Shown: positions 32,103 through 39,524 of the stretch, piece by piece
Layout of the letters: every line of letters starts with the position of its first letter
Position numbering within the stretch: the first letter of the stretch is position 1
The notes under the pieces: model-generated
Database searches by the model: none
Told to the model about the DNA's origin: nothing
What the model saw: only the letters and a program-made list of their open reading frames with translations
Assembly (NCBI GenBank): GCA_029251265.1
Contig: JAQXDR010000158.1
Span: 1 to 41,917, forward strand
Source: Pseudoprimorskyibacter sp.
Lineage (GTDB): Bacteria; Pseudomonadota; Alphaproteobacteria; Rhodobacterales; Rhodobacteraceae
DNA length: 41,917 nucleotides
Direction: 5' to 3'
Made by a program: the position numbers and the translations under genes

Positions 32103-33143
32103 ATGCATTTTTGGATACGCGCTGAAACACGCCCGGACGAAGCACGCCTGCCTCTGACGCCAGAGGCAGTTGGTATTTTAGGCGCTAAGGGTCACCGCAT
32201 AACTGTTGAAGCCAGTGCACAGGCTGCTATTCCGCTCGATGACTACATTGATCAAGGGGCCCATCCAGCCGAACAGGGGAGTTGGCCCACGGCCCCCGAC
32301 GATGTGTATGTCCTTGGATTGAAGGAACTGCCCGATACCGGCCTGCCACTAAGCCATAAACATATAATGTTTGGCCATGCCTATAAACGGCAACCCCAAG
32401 CAAAGACATTCTTAAACAGGTTCAAGGCCGGAGGCGGAACGTTACTGGACCTTGAATATCTGACTGATGTAGCCGGCAATCGTCGGGTGGCCTTTGGGCA
32501 GTGGGCAGGCTTTGCTGGTACGGTGGTGACTGTTCGTGCCTGGGCTGCTGGCCAATCCGGTAAACCGTGTCCTCCAGTCGTGATGCAACGCACATCAACA
32601 GCCATGCTGGACCAAGTACGGGCTGAGCTTGGGTCCGCGCAACCGCGCGTCTTGGTGATCGGAGCAAAGGGTCGTGTAGGATCCGGCGCAATCCGCGCCG
32701 CAAAGGAACTAGACCTGCCGATCACCCGGTGGGACATGGCTGAAACGGCCCATGGCGGTCCTTATCCCGAAATACGCCACCACGACATCGTGTTGAATTG
32801 CATTCTGGCTGGCCCCAAGTCACCTGTTTTTCTGTCAGTATCTGATTTAAGCTTGCCCCGACAACTTACGACCATTGGTGATATCGCGTGTGATCCCGGC
32901 AGTCCGTTTTCACCCCTTCCGATTTATGACGCGTCAACAACGTGGGAAAAGCCGACAACCCTTGTCCATGATTCCCCTGCGCTCGAAGTTATGGCCATAG
33001 ACAATCTGCCATCACTTTTACCACGCGAGGCATCGCAGGACTTTTCCGCCCAGTTACTACCGATTTTGCTTGAAATGACAGATGATCCAAACGGCACATG
33101 GGCAAAAGCAAAAGATCACTTTCACATAGCCTGCAGTGCCTAG
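32103..33143 (+). CDS. Saccharopine dehydrogenase (NAD+, L-lysine-forming type)
   Basis: The 346-residue protein starts MHFWIRAETRPDEARLPLTP, the AlaDH/PNT-like N-terminus of fungal Lys1-type enzymes. It carries the nucleotide-binding loop VLVIGAKGRVGSGAIRAAKEL (~182-202) and GDIACDPGSPFSP near 260. Such enzymes interconvert saccharopine with lysine and 2-oxoglutarate. In bacteria lacking the aminoadipate route this suggests lysine breakdown or another opine-like reaction. I chose ATG 32103 with AGGA 9 bases upstream; TTG 32094 is possible. Its stop shares bases with that of moaE. Confidence 0.88.
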   Translation: MHFWIRAETRPDEARLPLTPEAVGILGAKGHRITVEASAQAAIPLDDYIDQGAHPAEQGSWPTAPDDVYVLGLKELPDTGLPLSHKHIMFGHAYKRQPQAKTFLNRFKAGGGTLLDLEYLTDVAGNRRVAFGQWAGFAGTVVTVRAWAAGQSGKPCPPVVMQRTSTAMLDQVRAELGSAQPRVLVIGAKGRVGSGAIRAAKELDLPITRWDMAETAHGGPYPEIRHHDIVLNCILAGPKSPVFLSVSDLSLPRQLTTIGDIACDPGSPFSPLPIYDASTTWEKPTTLVHDSPALEVMAIDNLPSLLPREASQDFSAQLLPILLEMTDDPNGTWAKAKDHFHIACSA

Positions 33144-33583
33144 GACCAACGTGAAAGAGCTGTTTCATCCGATTGTTTTGCGGCAACCCAATCGGCGCTC
33201 TCTCTGCTATGCTCTTTTTTCCAAAACGGAGCGCGTGATTTCAAATAATCCATGAGAAAATCAGCAGCGGCAAATGCCGCAGCACGATGGGGCGCGGCCG
33301 TCGCGACCATCATGATCTTTTCGCCGGGGGTCAACTTTCCAAAACGGTGAATGACTAAGACATCCCCCAAAGACCATCTATCTTTTGCTTCTTTCGCGAT
33401 CTTGGACAACGCCTTTTCTGTCATCCCGGGATAGTGTTCGATCTCCATCATTGACAGTGTGTTGTCCGTATCCCGCACCACACCAGCAAAACAGACCAAT
33501 GCCCCAATATCGCTACGGTCAGCTGCGAAACGATCCACCTCTGCCGCATAATCAAAAGGCTCAGCCTGAACTACAACGCGCAA
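33140..33583 (-). CDS. moaE: Molybdopterin synthase catalytic subunit MoaE
   Basis: The 147-residue protein shows the MoaE pattern: GALVCFAGVVRDT (27-39), MEIEHYPGMTEK (46-57), HRFGKLTPGEKIMMVATAAPHRAAAF, and the active-site lysines in the segment KSRAPFWKKEH. With MoaD it inserts the dithiolene sulfurs to make molybdopterin. It lies three bases after moaD. Its stop and that of the convergent saccharopine dehydrogenase overlap by four bases. Confidence 0.95.
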   Translation of the reverse strand: MRVVVQAEPFDYAAEVDRFAADRSDIGALVCFAGVVRDTDNTLSMMEIEHYPGMTEKALSKIAKEAKDRWSLGDVLVIHRFGKLTPGEKIMMVATAAPHRAAAFAAADFLMDYLKSRAPFWKKEHSRESADWVAAKQSDETALSRWS

Positions 33584-33586
33584 GAA

Positions 33587-33832
33587 CTACCCTCCTGTCA
33601 TCGGGGGAAAGAATGCAACTTCGCGGACACCGTCCAAAGGCGCGTCAAAATCGGCAAGTTCCTGATCTAAGGCGACCCGTAATGCTGAAAGATCTGAAAA
33701 CGCCGCAACATAGCGCTCTTCGCGTGCGCGCAATTCATTGATCAGATCAGCCACGGTTGCAGCCTGTGTCTGGATTTGTTCCTTAGGCAGGCCAATACGT
33801 TCCCGGACCCATGCGAAATACAATATATCCAT
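33587..33832 (-). CDS. moaD: Molybdopterin synthase sulfur carrier subunit MoaD
   Basis: The 81-residue ubiquitin-like protein starts MDILYFAWVRERIGLPKE and ends in the required Gly-Gly (FFPPMTGG), whose C-terminus becomes a thiocarboxylate that donates sulfur to precursor Z via MoaE. It starts two bases after the pgsA stop and three bases before moaE, a tight operon. Confidence 0.95.
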   Translation of the reverse strand: MDILYFAWVRERIGLPKEQIQTQAATVADLINELRAREERYVAAFSDLSALRVALDQELADFDAPLDGVREVAFFPPMTGG

Positions 33833-33834
33833 AA

Positions 33835-34488
33835 TTATCCTTCCAGATGTGACCGCGCCTTACGGAAATAGTCCCATCCTGTCACTGCTGTCAGAACGGC
33901 CGCAACCCATAGCAGCCCTACACCGAACCTTGTGCCCCACTGATACCCTTCGACCTTCCACCATAAGCCCTGTGTGTCCTCAATCGCCCCCGATTGAATT
34001 GCCGCAACGATTTCGCGGTCCATTCCGTAGGTTGACATAACGAGGTAATGTTCAAAAAGCCCCTGTGCGAACAAAGTGGTTATGGCAATCATTTGTACTG
34101 CGGTCTTCCATTTCGCCAACTGCGTCACCTTAAGAGTGCCCGCAACATCGCCCAGAAATTCTCTCAAGCCTGAAACAAACACCTCGCGAAACAAGATCAC
34201 GATCACTGGTAGTAGTATCCAAGAGGCCAAAGATGACACATGCATCAAGGCTGCCAAGGCAATCACCACCATCGCTTTGTCCGCAATCGGATCAAGCATA
34301 GTGCCCAGCTTTGACGTTTGGTTCCATGCCCTGGCCAAAGCCCCGTCAAGCCAGTCCGTCAGGGCCGCACCCACAAACAGGACAAGAGCCAGCCAATCCG
34401 CAGTCCCGCGCGGCGACACAATAAAAACCAACGCCACCCCAGGGGCAGCCAATAGTCGAAACAATGTGAGCAAATTTGGCAAAGACAT
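33835..34488 (-). CDS. pgsA: CDP-diacylglycerol--glycerol-3-phosphate 3-phosphatidyltransferase
   Basis: The 217-residue membrane enzyme carries the full CDP-alcohol phosphotransferase motif: D45, D48-G49, A52-R53, G62, D66 and D70 (in TDWLDGALARAW and GTMLDPIADK). It makes phosphatidylglycerol phosphate in the inner membrane. I chose the ATG at 34488 (MSLPNLLTLFRLL), which starts at the first family-conserved residues with AAGG upstream; longer frames reach into recO. PgsA-moaD-moaE is a common order in Rhodobacterales. Confidence 0.93.
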   Translation of the reverse strand: MSLPNLLTLFRLLAAPGVALVFIVSPRGTADWLALVLFVGAALTDWLDGALARAWNQTSKLGTMLDPIADKAMVVIALAALMHVSSLASWILLPVIVILFREVFVSGLREFLGDVAGTLKVTQLAKWKTAVQMIAITTLFAQGLFEHYLVMSTYGMDREIVAAIQSGAIEDTQGLWWKVEGYQWGTRFGVGLLWVAAVLTAVTGWDYFRKARSHLEG

Positions 34489-34531
34489 GACCACTGTTAC
34501 CTTGGTTTGATCAGTAGGGAAAGGCATCTGC

Positions 34532-35260
34532 TTAACCGCAACGCATTGCGATTCGCGCAATAAAATTATTGCGAGCGGCTGGCAGATCACGCCTGGATGC
34601 AAGGTCATGGCTGGCGTTGCGTAAAAAGTGACCGGTCGTGCTCAAGGCAAGTGCAATCTCGGTGTTTGGGGCGGGACCGTCTCCGCGCAAGCATGCAGGC
34701 AAAGGCAACAAACGATCTGCCCAATCACCGGCGCCCTCAGCGGTAACTGCACGACCAGAACGGGGCGAGACATATTCTAAACCATCTGTTCTTCCGGTGA
34801 CGGCGCATGTGGTCAAATCCAGTGCAAATCCCATTTCAGCCAGCAAAGAAACCTCCCAATGCAAATATGCGAGGGGCAAAAGATCCACCTGTGGCAAAAG
34901 ATCCAGCAAGCGTTCGGTCTCGAGGTAGAGCTTTGGATATGGTTCACGCTCGGGCAACATGAACCGAACCATAGCAGTCACGGCATTCAGACCCGCCAAC
35001 GACAATCGGTCCTGCATCGCCTGTGCAGCACGTCCACGCTCGGGCTCGATCGTGAAACTGCCCAAGTGATCTTCCAAACGCGCCCGCCATGTCACAGCCA
35101 GCTGCGCACCGGGTTGCAAATGCGGTGCAATCTTGCGACTGATCCCTCCGCGAACGACGCCTGCGTGTCGTCCCCGAACAGGCGTAAAGACCTCAACAAT
35201 GGCCGAGGTCTCTCCATGCTGGCGTTGCGCCAGAACGATACCGGTGTCCTGCCATTCCAT
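34532..35260 (-). CDS. recO: DNA repair protein RecO
   Basis: The 242-residue protein has the RecO OB-fold N-terminus ([37 protein letters not shown]), which anneals single strands and loads RecA with RecR, followed by the helical C-terminal domain ([41 protein letters not shown]). The zinc cysteines of some RecO proteins are only partly present. No strong ribosome-binding site precedes the ATG. It is separated by 134 bases from the upstream DUF1491 gene. Confidence 0.93.
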   Translation of the reverse strand: MEWQDTGIVLAQRQHGETSAIVEVFTPVRGRHAGVVRGGISRKIAPHLQPGAQLAVTWRARLEDHLGSFTIEPERGRAAQAMQDRLSLAGLNAVTAMVRFMLPEREPYPKLYLETERLLDLLPQVDLLPLAYLHWEVSLLAEMGFALDLTTCAVTGRTDGLEYVSPRSGRAVTAEGAGDWADRLLPLPACLRGDGPAPNTEIALALSTTGHFLRNASHDLASRRDLPAARNNFIARIAMRCG

Positions 35261-35394
35261 ATCGAATTCTTGACGCGTCCTTTGGCGTCGTTCAACCCCG
35301 ATCTCAACCAGTGATTCATAATGCAGCCGAAAGGGCTGACCGCCAAGGGACGACTTGCGTTAAGAATAACGGGCTGTTTTTTCAAAAAGCACTG

Positions 35395-35739
35395 TCACGC
35401 CCCAAAATCTTGCGAATCAAGCAGATGTCGTCCTGTTCTGCTTTCTAATTCGATCACCCAGACGTCGCTGTCACGGGCGCGCTCTCGAGCAATGACGGCA
35501 TCTACATCAGTCTCAGATCCTTCGGACATGACCTGCCAATCAAGTGATCCCGTCATCAAATCGTACTGTCGCTGAAAAACCCGCGCCTTACCATCCAGTG
35601 TTGAAAGCTTGACCAGAATTGCGCCCGCTGTTTCGTCCCCCCGTGCCAAGACATAGACGGGGATCATTTCAAGCTGCAAACGTCGTAGATAGGCAGCAAC
35701 CCAAATCCCAGACGCCAACCGCGGTTCAGGCATTGCCAT
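35395..35739 (-). CDS. DUF1491 family protein
   Basis: The 114-residue cytoplasmic protein has the DUF1491 pattern: PEPRLASGIWVAAYLRRLQ, VLARGDETAGAILVKLS and ARDSDVWVIELESRTGRHLL. The function is unknown; the gene is a regular neighbour of era and recO in Rhodobacterales. The start lies within the last codons of era: ATG 35739 is chosen, ATG 35733 is equally possible. The overlap suggests translational coupling with era. Confidence 0.85.
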   Translation of the reverse strand: MAMPEPRLASGIWVAAYLRRLQLEMIPVYVLARGDETAGAILVKLSTLDGKARVFQRQYDLMTGSLDWQVMSEGSETDVDAVIARERARDSDVWVIELESRTGRHLLDSQDFGA

Positions 35740-36634
35740 CTTTAAAATCAAGACCCATCTGAGAGTATCGTTCAGCCTCTTCTTGCCATTTTTCGCGCAC
35801 CTTCACCTGCAAAAAAAGATGAATACGGCGGCCTAGAAACTCTTCCAGTTCGATCCGCGCGGCTTGACCAACGGCCTTAATTGTTTCGCCTTTATTGCCC
35901 AGAACAATCCCCTTGTGGCCGTCACGGCTGACATAGACCATCTGATCCACCCGTGCGCTGCCGTCCTCGCGTTCTTGCCAGCTTTCAGTTTCAACTGTCA
36001 GCTGATAGGGTAGCTCTTGATGTAACCTAAGGGTCAACTTTTCCCGAGTAATCTCTGATGCGATCATGCGCATGGGCAAATCTGCGATTTGATCCTCGGG
36101 GTATAGCCATGGCCCCTCGGGCACCTCGGTTGCAAGCCATTGGCGCAGATCATCAACGCCATAGCCCTTTTCAGCCGAAATCATGAAGGTATTGGAAAAT
36201 ACATAACGGGCGTTCAGATCCTCGGACAACGCCAAGAGGACCTCGGCCTTGACGCGGTCAATTTTGTTGATCGCCAAAGCAACGGTCCGTCCCTGCGCGA
36301 TTTCGGTCAAACCTTCCAGAATACGCTCCACGCCTTCTGTCACGCCGCGGTGGGCCTCAATCAAGAGAACGACGACGTCTGCGTCGGCGGCCCCGCCCCA
36401 TGCGGCGGCAACCATCGCACGATCCAGACGTCGTCTTGGACGAAACAAACCTGGCGTGTCGACAAAAACAAGCTGGGCATCCCCTTCCATGGCGACACCA
36501 CGAATACGCGTGCGGGTTGTCTGCACCTTGTGGGTGACAATCGATACCTTGGCCCCAACCATACGATTGGTCAGAGTTGATTTGCCTGCGTTTGGCTCTC
36601 CGATAAGAGCAATAAATCCGGCGCGGGTGGTCAT
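35726..36634 (-). CDS. era: GTPase Era
   Basis: The 302-residue GTPase has G1 GEPNAGKST (12-20), G3 VDTPGLF, G4 NKID and the C-terminal KH domain (GHKGIVLGNKGETIKAVGQAAR and after). It binds the 3' end of 16S rRNA during 30S assembly. AAAGGA precedes the ATG. It lies 149 bases after rnc in the lepB-rnc-era cluster. The gap holds only a small GGGG/CCCC hairpin. Confidence 0.96.
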   Translation of the reverse strand: MTTRAGFIALIGEPNAGKSTLTNRMVGAKVSIVTHKVQTTRTRIRGVAMEGDAQLVFVDTPGLFRPRRRLDRAMVAAAWGGAADADVVVLLIEAHRGVTEGVERILEGLTEIAQGRTVALAINKIDRVKAEVLLALSEDLNARYVFSNTFMISAEKGYGVDDLRQWLATEVPEGPWLYPEDQIADLPMRMIASEITREKLTLRLHQELPYQLTVETESWQEREDGSARVDQMVYVSRDGHKGIVLGNKGETIKAVGQAARIELEEFLGRRIHLFLQVKVREKWQEEAERYSQMGLDFKDGNA

Positions 36635-36783
36635 GGGAAGTCCTTTAGCGGTGAAGGTAAGCCGTCTACACTGATTAAACGTGACCTACCAGAGGGGTTT
36701 GGCCCCGTCGCGGTCCGTCTTTGTTCAATGTCGTATACGATCAATTTAGACAATGTGACCACCACCAAAGGCAGCCTCTGGAC

Positions 36784-37467
36784 CTATTTGTGCGTTACAT
36801 CGGACAATAGCACAGTTGCTGCGGCATGCTCTGCCTGACGCTTATTACCAGCAGTCGCGGTTGCCGTATTACCCGTGCTCAGCGCAACTTGGATGGTGAA
36901 TTGCGGCGCATGGTCCGGGCCGGAACGTTCCAGTTGCGTGTACGTTGGCAAGGCAAGACCCCGGGCCTGCGCCCATTCCTGCAGGGTGGTTTTGGCATCA
37001 CGGGCGTCGTCCTCGACGCGATCAATCCGATCCCCCCAAAGACGCAGGATCATAGTACGTGCTGCCTCAAATCCGGCATCTTTGTAAACCGCGGCAATCA
37101 CCGCCTCCATCCCGTCCCCCAAAAGGGCCATCTTGCGCCGCCCACCAGACAGCATCTCGGACCTGCCCAGACGAAGGGCGGCGCCAAGATCGACCTGTCG
37201 GGCCACATCAGCGCAGGTTTCCTTGCGAACCAAAGCGTTAAACCGCGGCGCCAGTTGTCCCTCGCTGGCTGACGTATCCGCAAGCGTCAATGCCTCGGCC
37301 ATAACAAGCCCCAAGACGCGGTCCCCTAAGAATTCCAGTCTTTGATTATCTGATCTGGTGGGTGAGGACATCGAACTGTGCGTCACAGCCTGAGACAACA
37401 GACTCAGGTCTGAAAACCTATGCCCAAGACGGTCTTCCAGATCTGCAAGAGCCTGCGTTCGTTTCAC
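36784..37467 (-). CDS. rnc: Ribonuclease III
   Basis: The 227-residue enzyme has the RNase III signature [17 protein letters not shown] (42-58), the second acidic cluster [16 protein letters not shown] and a C-terminal dsRNA-binding domain (about 155-225). It processes rRNA and cleaves double-stranded RNA. The Q before RLEF replaces the E seen in E. coli, as is usual in Rhodobacter relatives. The start is GTG, sharing GTGA with the lepB stop. Confidence 0.95.
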   Translation of the reverse strand: MKRTQALADLEDRLGHRFSDLSLLSQAVTHSSMSSPTRSDNQRLEFLGDRVLGLVMAEALTLADTSASEGQLAPRFNALVRKETCADVARQVDLGAALRLGRSEMLSGGRRKMALLGDGMEAVIAAVYKDAGFEAARTMILRLWGDRIDRVEDDARDAKTTLQEWAQARGLALPTYTQLERSGPDHAPQFTIQVALSTGNTATATAGNKRQAEHAAATVLLSDVTHK

Positions 37468-38294
37468 TCGACAGCCTTAAAGAAACGGTCCCCACGCCAC
37501 GTCCAGAAAAAGAACATCGATCGACCGGCAGACGAAAACATAATGCGATCCGCACGCCCAACCAAATTTTCGTAAGGAACAAATCCAACACCACCAACGG
37601 TTTGAGGCATACGGCTGTCACTACTGTTGTCGCGGTTATCACCCATCATGAAATAATGACCCTGCGGCACCGTATAAACAGGGGTCCTGTCAGATCCCTG
37701 CATCCCAATATTTAGGATTGAGTGGCTTTTGCCGCCGGGCAAGTACTCTGTATATCGTGATTTGGTACATAGGGCGCCCTCGCCAACTGGACTATTTTCG
37801 CATCTGGGACGCAGACCTTGTGGTCCCTGTGGCCCTGTAATCTCGTCAAAGGTACCGTTTGGCTGTACATCAACTGCGGTACCATTGATGTGAACAATTC
37901 CATCTTTCAGCTGAACTGTATCTCCGGGCAGTCCGATCACACGCTTGATAAAATCACGGCCGGTCACAGGATGGCGAAATACAGTCACATCCCCACGATC
38001 TGGTTCGCTTCCAAATAAACGGCTGTTCTCACCGTCAAATATACCACAAACATCATCAGCACCGATATCAATGCCAAGACCTGGCCAGTATATCGACGGA
38101 CAAGAGGCGTAAGAATACCCATAGGACATTTTGTTCACGAACAAAAAATCACCAATCAACAGCGTATCTTTCATGGATCCCGACGGAATCCAAAACGGCT
38201 GGAAAAGCAGTGTTCGAAACACGCCCGCAATCAGCAACGCATAGACTATGGTCTTTATGGCCTCCCAGGTGTCGTTCTTTGTCTGGCCAGCCAT
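37464..38294 (-). CDS. lepB: Signal peptidase I
   Basis: The 276-residue membrane protease has one N-terminal membrane helix (~15-32), the catalytic S40 in [19 protein letters not shown] and K117 in [13 protein letters not shown], and the [12 protein letters not shown] box. It removes signal peptides on the periplasmic side. AAGGAAT precedes the ATG. It is the first gene of lepB-rnc-era and has a good promoter upstream. The acpS gene often found upstream in this order is absent here; a lipoprotein gene occupies that position. Confidence 0.96.
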   Translation of the reverse strand: MAGQTKNDTWEAIKTIVYALLIAGVFRTLLFQPFWIPSGSMKDTLLIGDFLFVNKMSYGYSYASCPSIYWPGLGIDIGADDVCGIFDGENSRLFGSEPDRGDVTVFRHPVTGRDFIKRVIGLPGDTVQLKDGIVHINGTAVDVQPNGTFDEITGPQGPQGLRPRCENSPVGEGALCTKSRYTEYLPGGKSHSILNIGMQGSDRTPVYTVPQGHYFMMGDNRDNSSDSRMPQTVGGVGFVPYENLVGRADRIMFSSAGRSMFFFWTWRGDRFFKAVE

Positions 38295-38325
38295 GTTGAA
38301 ATTCCTTATGTTTTATGCCTGTTGG

Positions 38326-38354
38326 CATATGCGATCCGAAGTGCAGAGTGTCAA
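38326..38354 (-). promoter_or_regulatory. Sigma70-type promoter of the lepB-rnc-era operon
   Basis: On the minus strand a perfect -35 TTGACA (38354-38349) is followed after 17 bases by CATATG (38331-38326). Transcription would start near 38319, 25 bases before the lepB ATG. Confidence 0.65.
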
Positions 38355-38413
38355 GTCGCAGCATTGATGACATGGCTGTGTCTTTCAATTTGGCTTTTCT
38401 AAAGAAACTGCCT

Positions 38414-39469
38414 TCAAAGACCTTCTACGGCGATCACGGATCCATCATAGATAAGCATATTAGCCCAGCCCCCGCGCCCTAAGCGTTCGTAAAGACTAAG
38501 AAACACACCTTCGCGTTGAAGTTTGCGCAGGGCTCTTCCACAGGGTTCCCGGCGCTCGACACCACATTGCTCAGCCTTTAGGATTTCATAAGCCTTGTCA
38601 GTTTCAGAAAACGGTTTGGACCGTTCTGGCAACAGATAACGTACCTGCTCATGCAAGCCAAAATTCCCGAACATGGCCAATGCTGCCCATATTTGACGCG
38701 GACAGCCATCCTGGAAGCCAGTTACATACATCAGGCGGGGCTCGGCCTGACCCGGCACTGTGTCATAGACCGCATACCGTGTGCGGCCATTTTCCGGATA
38801 CCGTGCCACTTGTTGTCCCATGGCGCGTCTCGGCAAACCGCAAACGGGTAACATCTCACCAAAGCCCGGCAGAACAGTCGTCTCTACTTTTGGCGGCATG
38901 CTCTCAGTTGGTGTGTCCGGATCGGTCAACGCTGCAACTTCGGTTTCTTCTATTTCGGTCCGACCTTGAGTTAAACGTGCGAAGAAGCCCAATTTTGCGG
39001 GCTCTGGTACCGGCTCCTTGTCAAGATCGCCTGAAGGGTCGGTTGTGACGCCGTCCTCAACAGACATACCAGCAGAGTCCACTGCGGCCAATTGACGGCC
39101 ATTGGCGCCCTTGGCTTCTTTACTTGCCTCAATTTCGGCCGCACGTTGAGCAAGCCGCGCAAAAAAACCTGACGGAGCGTCCTTATCGGCATGGGGAGCG
39201 TCCGATGAGGCAATGTCTTGTTTAGAGTCTCCACGTGCCTGAGGGCGCCGCATACCTTCCGGCAAAGGCGTTTCGGGATAAACACGTGAAAACAGACCCC
39301 CAAATGGAGAAGAGGCGGGGTCCGCCAAAAGCGCATTTCCCGTCTCAACATCTGGGAGGTTTTGTGCCCCGTCAGACGTCTCGACGGTCGATTGACACGC
39401 AGAAAACAGGCAGCAGATACCTAAAACGCACAGCCAACGCCGTGAAATATAACCTAAATGCCCAACCAT
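38414..39469 (-). CDS. Putative lipoprotein with an internal duplication
   Basis: I do not recognise a named family. The 351-residue product has a type-II signal peptide with lipobox LFSAC (C25). A long acidic, Pro-rich linker follows that contains two copies of a GFFARL module: 101-119 and 161-179, exactly 60 residues apart. The globular C-terminal region (about 200-351) has cysteines C210, C270-like, C328-like and C336-like and ends RGGWANMLIYDGSVIAVEGL. It is probably outer-membrane attached. I chose ATG 39469, which places the signal peptide at the start. It lies between dnaE and lepB. Confidence 0.8.
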   Translation of the reverse strand: MVGHLGYISRRWLCVLGICCLFSACQSTVETSDGAQNLPDVETGNALLADPASSPFGGLFSRVYPETPLPEGMRRPQARGDSKQDIASSDAPHADKDAPSGFFARLAQRAAEIEASKEAKGANGRQLAAVDSAGMSVEDGVTTDPSGDLDKEPVPEPAKLGFFARLTQGRTEIEETEVAALTDPDTPTESMPPKVETTVLPGFGEMLPVCGLPRRAMGQQVARYPENGRTRYAVYDTVPGQAEPRLMYVTGFQDGCPRQIWAALAMFGNFGLHEQVRYLLPERSKPFSETDKAYEILKAEQCGVERREPCGRALRKLQREGVFLSLYERLGRGGWANMLIYDGSVIAVEGL

Positions 39470-39476
39470 TGTGTGC

Positions 39477-39507
39477 AGTGGATAACAAAAAAACAACCTG
39501 TGGAAAA
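39477..39507 (-). promoter_or_regulatory. Two DnaA-box-like 9-mers upstream of the lipoprotein gene
   Basis: On the minus strand TTTTCCACA (39507-39499) fits the relaxed DnaA consensus TTWTNCACA, and TTATCCACT (39485-39477) differs by one base. They point the same way, 22 bases apart (two helical turns), separated by a T-rich run, in the 55-base gap after dnaE. Confidence 0.4.
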
Positions 39508-39524
39508 CTAATTTTTTGAACCTG

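Noticed and set aside
36784-37467. RNase III with Gln in place of the E. coli Glu before RLEF as a possible active-site defect
   Set aside because: The same Gln is usual in Rhodobacter-type RNase III and the remaining catalytic acids are intact.
38149-38388. 79-codon frame overlapping the lepB start on the same strand
   Set aside because: It reads through the lepB N-terminus in another frame and has no domain or ribosome-binding site; lepB is certain.
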